Shown in pieces: positions 7,881 to 16,286 of a stretch of DNA of 64,000 bases; the stretch's first letter is position 1, and each line of letters opens with the position of its first letter. This DNA comes from Pseudomonas saudiphocaensis. GTDB taxonomy: Bacteria; Pseudomonadota; Gammaproteobacteria; Pseudomonadales; Pseudomonadaceae. Made by a program: the position numbers and the translations under genes. The notes under the pieces were generated by a model, which was given only the letters and a program-made list of their open reading frames with translations, made no database searches and was not told the origin of the DNA. The stretch covers positions 2,666,001 to 2,730,000 of the forward strand of contig NZ_CCSF01000001.1 in the NCBI RefSeq assembly GCF_000756775.1, given 5' to 3'.

Positions 7881-9014
7881 TTATTGGGTGGCTTCATCGG
7901 CCTGTTTGAAATCGAGCACGTCTTTCGGCGTGACCATCTCGCCCGTGTCATTGCCCCAGGCGTTGCGTTCGTAGGTGATCACGGCGGCCAGATCGACCTC
8001 GGAAAGCTGCTTGCCGAACGCGGCCATCGAGGTACCGGGCTTGCCGTTGACGACAATGTTTATATGACCCTCGCGGTCCTGAGTGACCAGCGGCGAGCCC
8101 TTGAGCGCCGGGAAGGTCGGCGGCATGCCCTCGCCCGTGGCCTGGTGGCAGGCCACGCAGGCAGTGCGGTAGACCTGCTCGCCGCGTTCGCTCAACTCTT
8201 CCAGCGTCCATTCCTTGCTGGTGAGCTCAGCCAGCTTGGCCGCCTCTTCCTTCTTCTCGGCGAGCCACACGGCGTAGTCTTCAGGTGAGCGTACGTCCAC
8301 CACCACCGGCATGAAGCCGTGATCCTTGCCGCACAGCTCGGTGCACTGGCCGCGGTAGATGCCGGGCTCCTCGACGCGGGTCCAGGACTCGTTGATAAAG
8401 CCCGGTATCGCATCCTTCTTCACCGCCAGAGCCGGTACCCACCAGGAGTGGATGACGTCCGCTGCGGTGATCAGGAAGCGCACCTTGGCGCCTGTCGGGA
8501 TCACCATCGGCTCATCCACTTCCAGCAGGTAGTGCTCGCCCTTGGGGGACAGGTTGTTGATCTGCTCGCGCGGCGTGGTGAGGTTGCTGAAGAACTCCAC
8601 GTCTTCACCCAGGTACTTGTAGTGCCACTTCCACTGGTAGCCAGTGACCTGGATATCGACGTCGGACTCGCTGGGGTCGTAGATATGAATCAGCGTTTGC
8701 GTCGCCGGAACCGCCATGACGACCAGGATCACCAGCGGGATGACCGTCCAGGCCACCTCGACCTTGGTGTTTTCATGGAAGTTCGAAGACTGCGGACGCT
8801 TGGAACGGCGATGGGCGATCATCGAATAGATCATCACGCCGAATACCAACGCACCGATGACTACGCAGATCCAGAAGATCGCCATGTGCAGGTTGAATAC
8901 GGATCGACTGACATCGGTCACGCCGACTGGCATGTTCACGTCCCAGGCGGCATGGGCCTGGCCGAACAAGAAGCACAGCCCGAGACTCATCCAAAGCTTT
9001 GGATGTCGAGACAT
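7881..9014 (-). CDS. coxB: Cytochrome c oxidase subunit II with fused cytochrome c domain (caa3 type)
   Basis: A 377-residue subunit that accepts electrons from cytochrome c through CuA. A signal peptide (about 1-22, ending AHA) and two membrane helices precede the CuA domain with H189, C224, E226, C228, H232 and M235. A C-terminal class I cytochrome c domain carries CVACH (C286, C289, H290) and a GMPPTFPALKGS segment. The fusion marks this as a caa3-type oxidase, in which electrons can pass from the attached heme c to CuA. It is the first gene of the oxidase operon; the promoter-like sequence at 9221-9248 lies about 200 bases upstream. Confidence 0.97.
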   Translation of the reverse strand: MSRHPKLWMSLGLCFLFGQAHAAWDVNMPVGVTDVSRSVFNLHMAIFWICVVIGALVFGVMIYSMIAHRRSKRPQSSNFHENTKVEVAWTVIPLVILVVMAVPATQTLIHIYDPSESDVDIQVTGYQWKWHYKYLGEDVEFFSNLTTPREQINNLSPKGEHYLLEVDEPMVIPTGAKVRFLITAADVIHSWWVPALAVKKDAIPGFINESWTRVEEPGIYRGQCTELCGKDHGFMPVVVDVRSPEDYAVWLAEKKEEAAKLAELTSKEWTLEELSERGEQVYRTACVACHQATGEGMPPTFPALKGSPLVTQDREGHINIVVNGKPGTSMAAFGKQLSEVDLAAVITYERNAWGNDTGEMVTPKDVLDFKQADEATQ

Positions 9015-9220
9015 TGCGGGTTCCCCTTATGGTTCTTGTTATCCCGCCGACCGCTTCGTTCCGCCGAAATTCGGCTGTCCCGGGCCTGAAGCCTGTCCCG
9101 GTGATACTCGCCACTTTCCGATCAGACCGATCTGCTCTGGCTACGCCACCGAGACTACACAGTGGCCAATCCTTCGCCTGCACGCACAGTCGGATTGCAC
9201 TCAGTACCCTTACGCTTGGG

Positions 9221-9248
9221 AGTATAGACAGCGATTGCCCACTCGCAA
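9221..9248 (-). promoter_or_regulatory. Candidate sigma-S/sigma-70 promoter of the oxidase operon
   Basis: On the minus strand the -10 element CTATACT (9221-9227) is preceded by TTGCGA (9243-9248) with 16 bases between TTGCGA and TATACT. CTATACT is a close match to the preferred -10 of RpoS-dependent promoters, which agrees with the reported RpoS dependence of the aa3 oxidase in P. aeruginosa. It points toward coxB at 9014 and gives a leader of about 200 bases. Read by eye only. Confidence 0.5.
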
Positions 9249-9249
9249 T

Positions 9250-9519
9250 TCAAGAGCCGTCGACGGCCGCTTCGGCCCGGCTAGAGCTGTCGCCTTCGTT
9301 CTTTTTCACGCCACGAATGTTCATCAAAGCCAGGCACACCTGCAGGGTGATCAGCGCCCAGGCACCGCTATGCCAGCCCCAGATGACCCAGAGCAGGTTG
9401 CTTGCCAGGAAGCACCAGAAACCGACTGTCCGACGGCCGGGCCGCAGCGAGCCGATCAGCCATGCCGCGATTACCGTCACCACCATCGCCGGCCATTGCA
9501 GCAGGTCGATCCAATCCAT
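9250..9519 (-). CDS. Small three-helix membrane protein
   Basis: An 89-residue hydrophobic protein with three predicted membrane helices and a charged C-terminal tail. Segments such as GFWCFLASNLLWVIWGW and a closing NIRGVKK resemble one repeat of PnuC- or SemiSWEET-like transporters, which work as dimers of three-helix units, but this is inference and no substrate can be named. GGAGG lies 4 bases before the ATG at 9519, whereas the longer open frame to 9759 has no such signal and overlaps the next gene. It lies directly upstream of the oxidase operon, and its 3' end abuts the putative coxB promoter; a gene at the same place exists in P. aeruginosa (PA0104, from memory). Confidence 0.75.
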   Translation of the reverse strand: MDWIDLLQWPAMVVTVIAAWLIGSLRPGRRTVGFWCFLASNLLWVIWGWHSGAWALITLQVCLALMNIRGVKKNEGDSSSRAEAAVDGS

Positions 9520-9713
9520 ATTGCCTCCAACGAAGCGGGAGCCTGTTGTCCCGTCAAGGTTGGTGCTGTGGCGTTGCGCAGAGTTCCGAAGCATCCCGCA
9601 GGCCATGGCGGGTGGAAAACCCGAGTGAGATTCCACGCGACAAAGCCGGAACGCATCTGCCCGCCAGACGCCACCGCGTGGATGGCTGCGGCCAGCCGCC
9701 CAGCTTCGCACGC

Positions 9714-10778
9714 TTACAGCAGGCTCATCTGCTGCCCTGGCGGCGCGAAACGGCTGCAATCGAGCCCGTAGTTCTGATCGCGGCGGTTGAAGCCCAACCT
9801 CTTGCAGGCCAGCCGGAAGCGCTGGGAAAGCAGGTCGGCGAACTGGCCTTCGCCGCGCATGCGGCTGCCGAAGCGGCTGTCGTAATCCTTGCCGCCACGG
9901 GACTGGCGCACCAGGCTCATCACATGGGCGGCTCGCTGCGGAAAGTGCTCGGCCAGCCAGTCTTCGAACAACTCCGCGACCTCATGGGGCAGGCGCAGCA
10001 ACACATAGCCCGCCGATGCCGCACCGGCCTCGCGGGCGGCCTCAAGCATGCGTTCCAGCTCCATGTCGTTGATCATCGGAATTATTGGCGCGCACATGAC
10101 GCTGACCGGCACGCCGGCCTCGTGTAGCGCGCGCATGGCGCGCAGACGCGCCGAAGGCGCTGCGGCGCGCGGCTCCATGATGCGCTTGAGTTCGTCGTCC
10201 AGGGTGGTCAGGCTGAGCGAGACACTGACCAGCCGCTGCTCGGCCAGGGGCACCAGCAAATCGAGATCGCGCAGCACCAGCGAGCCCTTGGTGATGATGT
10301 GCACCGGGTGCTTGAAGCGCAGCAGGATTTCCAGCGCCTGACGGGTCAGCCGCTGTTCGCGCTCCAGCGGTTGATAGGCATCGGTGTTCACGCCCAGGGC
10401 AATCGGCTGAGGCACGTAGCCCGGCTTGCTCAGCTCCTGCTCCAGACGCTCGGCCAGGTTGGTCTTGGCGATCAAGCGCGTCTCGAAATCGATGCCCGGG
10501 GACAGATCCCAGTAGGCGTGGCTGGGCCTGGCGAAACAGTAGATGCAGCCATGTTCGCAGCCCCGGTAGGGATTTACAGAGCGATCGAAGCCCACGTCCG
10601 GCGACTGATTACGGGTGATGACGGTTTTCGCCGTCTCGCTGCGCACCTCGGTGGCGCGCGTCGGCGGCACCTCCTGCTCCCAGCCGTCGTCATAGGCCTC
10701 GCTATGGGTCGGCGCGAAGCGGTTGTCCGGATTGATGGCGGTGCCGCGACCGCGCGGGGTGACTTTCGGCGGGAACAT
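9714..10778 (-). CDS. SplB-like radical SAM protein (PA0069 family)
   Basis: A 354-residue radical S-adenosylmethionine enzyme related to the spore photoproduct lyase group. The cluster-binding motif is CEHGCIYCF (C74, C78, C81) in the CX3CX2C spacing, preceded by SVNPYRGC, and followed by segments typical of these proteins (ALGVNTDAYQP, HIITKGSLVLRD, SVSLTTLD-like strand). The reaction is unknown. A LexA box lies 15 bases upstream of the start codon, so the gene is probably damage inducible; I recall the P. aeruginosa homologue being listed among LexA-controlled genes. Together this suggests a role in DNA repair or nucleic-acid modification, but no substrate has been shown. GGAG precedes the ATG at 10778. 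Confidence 0.9.
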   Translation of the reverse strand: MFPPKVTPRGRGTAINPDNRFAPTHSEAYDDGWEQEVPPTRATEVRSETAKTVITRNQSPDVGFDRSVNPYRGCEHGCIYCFARPSHAYWDLSPGIDFETRLIAKTNLAERLEQELSKPGYVPQPIALGVNTDAYQPLEREQRLTRQALEILLRFKHPVHIITKGSLVLRDLDLLVPLAEQRLVSVSLSLTTLDDELKRIMEPRAAAPSARLRAMRALHEAGVPVSVMCAPIIPMINDMELERMLEAAREAGAASAGYVLLRLPHEVAELFEDWLAEHFPQRAAHVMSLVRQSRGGKDYDSRFGSRMRGEGQFADLLSQRFRLACKRLGFNRRDQNYGLDCSRFAPPGQQMSLL

Positions 10779-10793
10779 GACGGGCTCCGAATA

Positions 10794-10809
10794 CTGTATA
10801 TCGATACAG
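10794..10809. promoter_or_regulatory. LexA-binding site (SOS box)
   Basis: The 16-base CTGTATATCGATACAG fits the gammaproteobacterial LexA consensus CTGT-N8-ACAG exactly, with an AT-rich symmetrical centre. It ends 15 bases before the radical SAM start codon at 10778, where bound LexA would block transcription initiation or clearance. No other site of this quality was noticed in the window. Confidence 0.85.
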
Positions 10810-10859
10810 TAACAGAGCTATTCTCTACGCCGCTATTTTTCGCAGGCCCGCTCGTCGTA

Positions 10860-11291
10860 TCAGGGCTCAGGGCGACGTACCTGGACGTTCTCGTACTTCG
10901 ATTCAACGCAGTCGCTCAGCTGCAGAAGGTCCATGCGCGCCAGTTCACGCGCACGCCAGAACAGCAACATATCGGTGGGGAAAAAGCCGTTGCAGGCTGC
11001 CATGACCTCCGCCATGGCCCGCGCCAGCGGCTGCCAATCCACGCCACAGGCGGCCGTGAGCTGCTGATCGATGCGTTGGTAGTCCTCGCCCGCGAAAAAG
11101 CCCTGATCCCAACGGCGTATCAGCGAATGCTGCCGCACCGCAGCGCGCCATTGGTCAGCCAGCGAGGCGAGCCTGTCAGGCCCGACGAGACGAGGCCGGT
11201 AGAGCAGCGCCAACGCCTCCGGCCGGTGTAGGGATACCGCCATACGCGTGCCCGCCCGGCTGTCGCCCGTGCCGCAGGTGAGATGCCACAT
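10860..11291 (-). CDS. Conserved hypothetical protein
   Basis: A 143-residue soluble protein that I cannot assign to a named family. It has a mixed charged-hydrophobic composition with segments WDQGFFAGEDYQRIDQQL and CNGFFPTDMLLFWRARELA; no membrane segment, signal peptide or metal motif is visible apart from scattered cysteines. GAGG precedes the ATG at 11291 and the gene starts 16 bases after the yheV-like stop, so it probably belongs to the prlC operon. A gene in the same place exists in P. aeruginosa between the radical SAM gene and prlC. The downstream gene has its own LexA-type promoter 51 bases away. Confidence 0.75.
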   Translation of the reverse strand: MWHLTCGTGDSRAGTRMAVSLHRPEALALLYRPRLVGPDRLASLADQWRAAVRQHSLIRRWDQGFFAGEDYQRIDQQLTAACGVDWQPLARAMAEVMAACNGFFPTDMLLFWRARELARMDLLQLSDCVESKYENVQVRRPEP

Positions 11292-11307
11292 GCAGGCCTC
11301 GCAAGCG

Positions 11308-11586
11308 TCAGTCGGGTTTTTTCTTCAACTTGGGATTGGGGAAGAACTGCACCGTCTGCACCTGAGCTGCGGCTGCCTTTGGCTTGACCTGATTGACCCG
11401 CGTGCCCAGCTCCGAGGGCACTGACTGGCCCTGGGCGTTGAGAGTATCGGCGTAGCCGCAGACCACGCATTCGCGGTGCGGCACCTCATCCACGTCCCAC
11501 ATCTTGATGCTGTCTGTGGCGCTACACGCCGGGCACACGGCACCGGCGATAAAACGTTTGGCGGTAACTTTCGGCTCGTCGCTCAT
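11308..11586 (-). CDS. yheV: YheV-family putative zinc-ribbon protein
   Basis: A 92-residue protein with two CXXC knuckles, CPAC and CVVC, about 23 residues apart, which form a zinc ribbon of the YheV type; the C-terminal third is lysine-rich and probably disordered (PNPKLKKKPD). Its ATG overlaps the prlC stop as ATGA, giving translational coupling. The prlC-yheV pairing is conserved in gammaproteobacteria, where the function of YheV is still unknown; a nucleic-acid or protein-binding role is only suggested by the fold. The longer open frame (to 12105) is an out-of-frame shadow of prlC. Confidence 0.85.
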   Translation of the reverse strand: MSDEPKVTAKRFIAGAVCPACSATDSIKMWDVDEVPHRECVVCGYADTLNAQGQSVPSELGTRVNQVKPKAAAAQVQTVQFFPNPKLKKKPD

Positions 11587-13631
11587 GCCACTTTCTCCGT
11601 CAGGCCGAGATGGCGCAGCAGCGCGTCGGTGGACGGCTCGCGGCCGCGGAAGTCGACGAACAGCACCATCGGCTCTTGGGAGCCGCCACGGGCAAGGATC
11701 GCGTCGCGGAAGGCCCGGCCGGTCTCGGGGTTGAATACGCCTTCCTCCTCGAAGCGCGAGAAGGCATCGGAGGACAGCACCTCGGCCCATTTGTAGCTGT
11801 AGTAACCGGCTGCATAACCGCCGGAAAAGATATGCGCAAAGCTGTTGGGGAAGCGGTTGCTGGCCGGTGGGCGCATTACCGAAACCTCGTCGCGAATGCT
11901 TTCCAGCACCTCCAGCACGCTGCGCCCGTCGCCATGGGTGGCGTGCAGCTCGAAGTCGAACAGCGAGAACTCCAGCTGGCGCACCATCATCATGCCGGAC
12001 TGGAAATTCTTCGCCGCCAGCATCTGCTCCAGCTTCTCCTGTGGCAGCTTCTCGCCGGTCTGGTAATGACCAGAGATCAGCGCCAGACCTTCCGGCTCCC
12101 AGCACCAGTTCTCCATGAACTGGCTCGGCAGCTCGACGGCATCCCAGGCCACGCCGTTGATGCCCGAAGCACCGGCATGTTCGATCTGGGTCAGCAGGTG
12201 ATGCAGGCCGTGGCCGAATTCGTGGAACAGGGTGGTGACTTCGTCATGGGTCAGCAGCGCCGGGCGCTCGCCAACCGGCGGGGTAAAGTTGCAGACCAGG
12301 TTGGCCACCGGCGTCTGCAGCGTGCCCAGGCTGGTGCGGCGCTTGTCGCGGGCACCGTCCATCCAGGCGCCGCCGCGCTTGTTGGCGCGGGCGTAGAGAT
12401 CGAAGAAGAAGCGCCCGACATGCTCGCCGTTCTCGCGGATCTCGAACAGGCGCACGTCCGGGTGCCAGCTGTCGAAGCCTTCCAGCTCCTGGATCTCGAT
12501 GCCGTACAGACGCTGGACGATGGTGAACAGCCCGGACAGCACCTTGTCGATGGGGAAGTATTCGCGCAGCTCTTCCTGGTTCAGGCTGTAGCGCTGCTGC
12601 CGCAATTTTTCGGCGAAATAGCCAACGTCCCAACTCTGCAGGTCGTCGACGCCGTTCTCGGCGGCGAAGGCGCGCAATTCCTTGAGGTCGCGCTCGGCGA
12701 ACGGCTTGCTGCGTACGGCCAGGTCGCGCAGGAAGCCCAGCACCTGGTCGGTGCTCTCGGCCATCTTAGTGGCCAGCGACAGCTCGGCGTAATTGCCGAA
12801 GCCCAGCAGACCGGCCAGCTCCTGGCGCAGGTCGAGAATCTGTTCCATCACCGGGCCGTTGTCGAACTGACCGGCGTTCGGTCCCTGGTCGGAGGCACGG
12901 GTGGAATAGGCGACATAGACCTCTTCGCGCAGGGCGCGGTCATCAGCGTAGGTCATCACCGCGTAGTAGCTGGGGAATTCCAGGCTGATCAGCCAGCCGT
13001 CGAGCTCCTTGGCCTTGGCAGCCTCGGCCATTTGCGCACGGGCCGAGTCGGGAATGCCGGCCAGTTGGCCTTCGTCGGTGATGTGCTTGGTCCAGGCCTG
13101 GGTCGCATCGAGCAGCTGGTTGGAGAAGGTGCTGGCCAGCTCGGCGAGCTTCATCTGGATGGCGCCGAAGCGCTGTTGCTCGGCCGGCGGCAGGTCGATG
13201 CCGGACAGGCGGAAGTCGCGCAGAGCGTGCTCGATGATGGTCTTCTGCGCCACATCGAAGCCGTCTGCCTCTGGGCTTAGCGACAGCGCCTGATAGGCGG
13301 CGAACAGATCCGGGTTCTGCCCCAGCTCGGTGAAGTAGGCGGACAGCTTGGGCAGGCAGGCCTCGTAGGCCGTACGCAGTTCGGCGTTGTTGCACACGGC
13401 GTTGAGGTGGCTGACCGGGCTCCAGGCGCGGCTGAGACGCTCGTTCAGCTCATCCAGGCCGACCACCAGCGTCGACCAGTCGAGACTCTCGGCCGGGCGG
13501 CTGAGCAGCTCCTGCAAGGCGACACGGTTGTCGCCGAGGATGGTGTCCACGGCGGGTTCGACGTGCTCGGGGCGGATCTCGGAATAGGGCGGCAGGTCGA
13601 AATCGCGGAGCAGCGGATTGGTAGCGGTCAC
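11583..13631 (-). CDS. prlC: Oligopeptidase A (M3 family metallopeptidase)
   Basis: A 682-residue cytosolic zinc peptidase that degrades short peptides, including cleaved signal peptides. The active-site motif is HEFGH (H470, E471, H474) in LFHEFGHGLHHLLT, with the downstream glutamate ligand in the VELPSQFMENW segment. Length and order match the E. coli enzyme. I chose the GTG at 13631, preceded by AAGGGCC, because the family begins near NPLL-FDLPP; the open frame continues 15 codons upstream to 13676 without similarity. It is translationally coupled to the downstream zinc-ribbon gene. Confidence 0.95.
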   Translation of the reverse strand: MTATNPLLRDFDLPPYSEIRPEHVEPAVDTILGDNRVALQELLSRPAESLDWSTLVVGLDELNERLSRAWSPVSHLNAVCNNAELRTAYEACLPKLSAYFTELGQNPDLFAAYQALSLSPEADGFDVAQKTIIEHALRDFRLSGIDLPPAEQQRFGAIQMKLAELASTFSNQLLDATQAWTKHITDEGQLAGIPDSARAQMAEAAKAKELDGWLISLEFPSYYAVMTYADDRALREEVYVAYSTRASDQGPNAGQFDNGPVMEQILDLRQELAGLLGFGNYAELSLATKMAESTDQVLGFLRDLAVRSKPFAERDLKELRAFAAENGVDDLQSWDVGYFAEKLRQQRYSLNQEELREYFPIDKVLSGLFTIVQRLYGIEIQELEGFDSWHPDVRLFEIRENGEHVGRFFFDLYARANKRGGAWMDGARDKRRTSLGTLQTPVANLVCNFTPPVGERPALLTHDEVTTLFHEFGHGLHHLLTQIEHAGASGINGVAWDAVELPSQFMENWCWEPEGLALISGHYQTGEKLPQEKLEQMLAAKNFQSGMMMVRQLEFSLFDFELHATHGDGRSVLEVLESIRDEVSVMRPPASNRFPNSFAHIFSGGYAAGYYSYKWAEVLSSDAFSRFEEEGVFNPETGRAFRDAILARGGSQEPMVLFVDFRGREPSTDALLRHLGLTEKVA

Positions 13632-13718
13632 GGCATTGGCCCTTTCTGATGAATAACCAAGGCATGTTAATGACAAATGCCTGACCGCGCAGCTGGGAAT
13701 CAGCCCGATAGCGCCTGT

Positions 13719-14720
13719 CTATCCCTTCGAAGCGGCGACTTCGGGACTCGGCTCAGGCTCTTCTCGTTGAGCGTAGCGCTGGGCCAGTACCGCACAGACC
13801 ATCAGCTGGATCTGGTGGAAGATCATCAGCGGCAGAATGATCATGCCCACCGCGCTGCTGGCGAACAGCACCTGAGCCATGGGCACACCGGTGGCCAGGC
13901 TCTTCTTCGAGCCGGCGAAGAGGATGGTGATGCGGTCTTCCAGGTTGAAGCCCAGGCGCCGGGCGAGGAAGTGGGTCAGCCAGAGCACCAGCGCCAGCAG
14001 GGCACAGCAGACCAGCGTCAGCGCCAGCAGCCGCGACAGCGGGATCAGTTGCCAGAGCCCCTCGACCACTGCATCACTGAAGGCGGTGTAGACCACCAGC
14101 AGAATGGAGCCCTGATCGACGAACTTCAGCCAACTCTTGTTGCGCGTGACCCAGGCGCCGATCCAGCGCCGCGCGATCTGGCCGGCGATAAAGGGCACCA
14201 GCAGTTGCAGGACGATCTTGCCGATGGAGTCGAGCGTCGAGCCGGCTTCGCCTTCTACGCCCAGCAACAGCATGACCAGCACCGGCGTAAGGAAGATGCC
14301 GAGCAGGCTGGACGCCGCTGCACTGCAAATGGCTGCCGGAATGTTGCCGCGGGCCAGCGAGGTGAAGGCGATGGCCGATTGCACCGTGGCCGGCAGGGCG
14401 CAGAGGTAGAGAATGCCCAGGTACAGCTCGGTGCCGACCATCGGCGTCAGCAGCGGCTTGAGCGCCAGACCCAGCAGCGGAAACATCACGAAGGTGCAGG
14501 CGAACACCAGCAGGTGCAGGCGCCAGTGCCCGGCCCCGGCGAGGATGGCTTCGCGCGAAAGCTTGGCGCCGTGCATAAAGAACAGCAGGGCAATGGCCAA
14601 TGTGGTCGCCCAGCCGAAGATGACCGCGCCCTGCCCCTCACAAGGCAAAAAGGTAGCGATGGCGATAACCGCCAGCAGGGCGAGGGTGAAGTTATCGAAC
14701 AAGAGACGCACATGAGCCAT
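13719..14720 (-). CDS. Bile acid:sodium symporter family transporter (YfeH-like)
   Basis: A 333-residue membrane protein with about ten helices and the hallmarks of the SBF-like branch of the bile acid/sodium symporter superfamily: an early FFMHGAKLS segment, the ALPATVQSAIAFTSLARGN stretch, and FAGSKKSLATGVP near the end, which resembles the sodium-site crossover region. The substrate is unknown; related proteins carry organic anions. The gene is transcribed divergently from the adjacent AraC-type regulator with 84 bases between starts, so that regulator may control it. AAGGAACG precedes the ATG at 14720. Confidence 0.88.
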   Translation of the reverse strand: MAHVRLLFDNFTLALLAVIAIATFLPCEGQGAVIFGWATTLAIALLFFMHGAKLSREAILAGAGHWRLHLLVFACTFVMFPLLGLALKPLLTPMVGTELYLGILYLCALPATVQSAIAFTSLARGNIPAAICSAAASSLLGIFLTPVLVMLLLGVEGEAGSTLDSIGKIVLQLLVPFIAGQIARRWIGAWVTRNKSWLKFVDQGSILLVVYTAFSDAVVEGLWQLIPLSRLLALTLVCCALLALVLWLTHFLARRLGFNLEDRITILFAGSKKSLATGVPMAQVLFASSAVGMIILPLMIFHQIQLMVCAVLAQRYAQREEPEPSPEVAASKG

Positions 14721-14804
14721 GACGGACGTTCCTTTGACTTGCGAACAACAGGCGGCAACCTTATCGTCATCGCCTTCTTCCGACTAACGCCAAGCAGGCA
14801 CTAA

Positions 14805-15620
14805 ATGTCGCCAAACGGACAACAGGCCAGGCTGCTGACCCGCCTCAGCGAACTACAGGCACTGCCGAGGCCTGTGTACGGCCAGCTCGACTCGCCGCCC
14901 AACCTCAAGCTCGGCTACCGCCATAGCCACCCCTGGATACAACTGTCCCACGCGGTGGAAGGCGTGCTGGAGGTACGTACCGAGCTTGGCCGTTTTATCG
15001 CGCCGCCTCTGCGCGCCGTGTGGATTCCGGCCGGGATTACCCACCAGGTGTTCTGCGCGCCTGATACCTGCATTCGCAGCCTCTATATCGATCGCAGTGT
15101 GGCTGGCGCTGCTCCCGAGCGCTGCCGCGTGCTGCAGGTCAGCCCCTTGTTGCGCGAGCTGATCCAGCATTTCAGCAGCCTGCCTGAAGACTACGCCGAG
15201 GACGGCCCCGAAGGCCGGCTGGTGCAGGTGCTGCTGGATCAGCTTGGCAGCGCACCGGAAGTCGAACTGGTATTGCCATTGCCGACCGAACCCAGATTGC
15301 GACAACTGTGCCGGCAACTGCAGAGCCACCCTGACGCACGCGATACCCTGGCCGACTGGAGCCAGATGCTGAACGTTTCGGAACGCACCTTGAGCCGCCT
15401 GTTCCTGCGGGAAACGGGCCTGACCTTCCGCGCCTGGCGGCAACGCCTGCGCCTGCTCAGCGCGCTGCCGGCATTGGAGCGCGGCGAGCGCGTCACCGAC
15501 GTGGCGCTAAGCTGTGGCTACGAGTCGCTTTCGGCATTTATCGCTGCCTTTCGCGAACAGTTCGGCGCCACGCCAGGCGAGTTCTTTCGCGGCGCACGCC
15601 AGGAATTCCAGCTGGTCTGA
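14805..15620 (+). CDS. AraC-family transcriptional regulator with cupin sensor
   Basis: A 271-residue regulator. The N-terminal ~120 residues form a cupin-like sensor (HSHPWIQLSHAVEGVLEV, PPLRAVWIPAGITHQVF), followed by a C-terminal AraC DNA-binding domain with two helix-turn-helix units (NVSERTLSRLFLRETGLTF and VTDVALSCGYESLSAFIAAF). The architecture resembles NimR/YeaM-type repressors, which control an adjacent exporter. It is divergent from the SBF-type transporter, so local control of that transporter is the simplest inference. The ligand is unknown. Confidence 0.9.
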   Translation: MSPNGQQARLLTRLSELQALPRPVYGQLDSPPNLKLGYRHSHPWIQLSHAVEGVLEVRTELGRFIAPPLRAVWIPAGITHQVFCAPDTCIRSLYIDRSVAGAAPERCRVLQVSPLLRELIQHFSSLPEDYAEDGPEGRLVQVLLDQLGSAPEVELVLPLPTEPRLRQLCRQLQSHPDARDTLADWSQMLNVSERTLSRLFLRETGLTFRAWRQRLRLLSALPALERGERVTDVALSCGYESLSAFIAAFREQFGATPGEFFRGARQEFQLV

Positions 15621-15646
15621 CCCTTACCCACCTCAGGAGCCCCGCC

Positions 15647-16186
15647 ATGCCCATCCGCACCTACCAGACCCACACGCCCAAGCTCGGCGAGCGGGTGTTC
15701 GTCGACCCCAGCGCCGTGCTGATCGGTGATATAGAAATCGGTGCCGACAGCTCGGTCTGGCCGCTGACCGTGATCCGTGGCGACATGCACCGCATCCGCA
15801 TCGGTGCGCGCAGCAGCATCCAGGACGGTAGCGTGCTGCACATCACCCACGCCGGCCCGTTCAACCCGGACGGCTTCCCGCTGGTGATCGGCGACGAGGT
15901 GACCGTCGGCCACAAGGTCACCCTGCACGGCTGCACCCTGGGCAACCGCATCCTGGTGGGCATGGGTTCCATCGTCATGGACGGTGTGGTGGTGGAAGAT
16001 GAAGTCATCATCGGTGCCGGCAGCCTGGTACCACCGGGCAAGAAACTGGAAAGCGGCTTTCTCTATGTCGGCAGCCCGGTAAAACAGGCACGCCCGCTGA
16101 CGGACAAGGAGCGCAGCTTCTTCAGCTACACCGCCGGCAACTACGTGAAGCTCAAGGACATGCACATGGCCGAAGGGACGTCGTAG
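15647..16186 (+). CDS. Gamma-class carbonic anhydrase family protein
   Basis: A 179-residue left-handed beta-helix protein of the YrdA/PaaY gamma carbonic anhydrase family. Hexapeptide repeats run through the first ~130 residues, and the zinc histidines can be placed in VLHITH, VGHKVTLHGC. The segment SSVWPLTVIRGDMHRIRIG is a family signature. Members are trimeric, with zinc bound between subunits; many have weak or redox-controlled carbonic anhydrase activity. CAGGAG lies at good spacing before the ATG. It is 26 bases after the AraC gene and may be read from the same transcript. Confidence 0.92.
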   Translation: MPIRTYQTHTPKLGERVFVDPSAVLIGDIEIGADSSVWPLTVIRGDMHRIRIGARSSIQDGSVLHITHAGPFNPDGFPLVIGDEVTVGHKVTLHGCTLGNRILVGMGSIVMDGVVVEDEVIIGAGSLVPPGKKLESGFLYVGSPVKQARPLTDKERSFFSYTAGNYVKLKDMHMAEGTS

Positions 16187-16210
16187 GGCAATTGATTCGG
16201 CTGCACCATC

Positions 16211-16236
16211 CCGGCCAAATAAATTCGGCCCTGCGG
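16211..16236. repeat. REP-like palindrome, GGCCGAA family
   Basis: A short intergenic inverted repeat in which CCGGCC and the following A/T-rich spacer are answered by TTCGGCCCTGCGG. It matches the pattern of two other copies in this window at 24751-24773 and 54334-54357, and lies between the carbonic anhydrase and HAD genes. Confidence 0.45.
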
Positions 16237-16286
16237 GCAAGCAGACCTAGAATGCCGCTTATTGAAAACGCCACAACGAGTTGCTC

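Noticed and set aside
11610-13280. 556-residue plus-strand open frame opposite prlC
   Set aside because: Antisense shadow of prlC; the M3 peptidase on the minus strand has an intact HEFGH motif.
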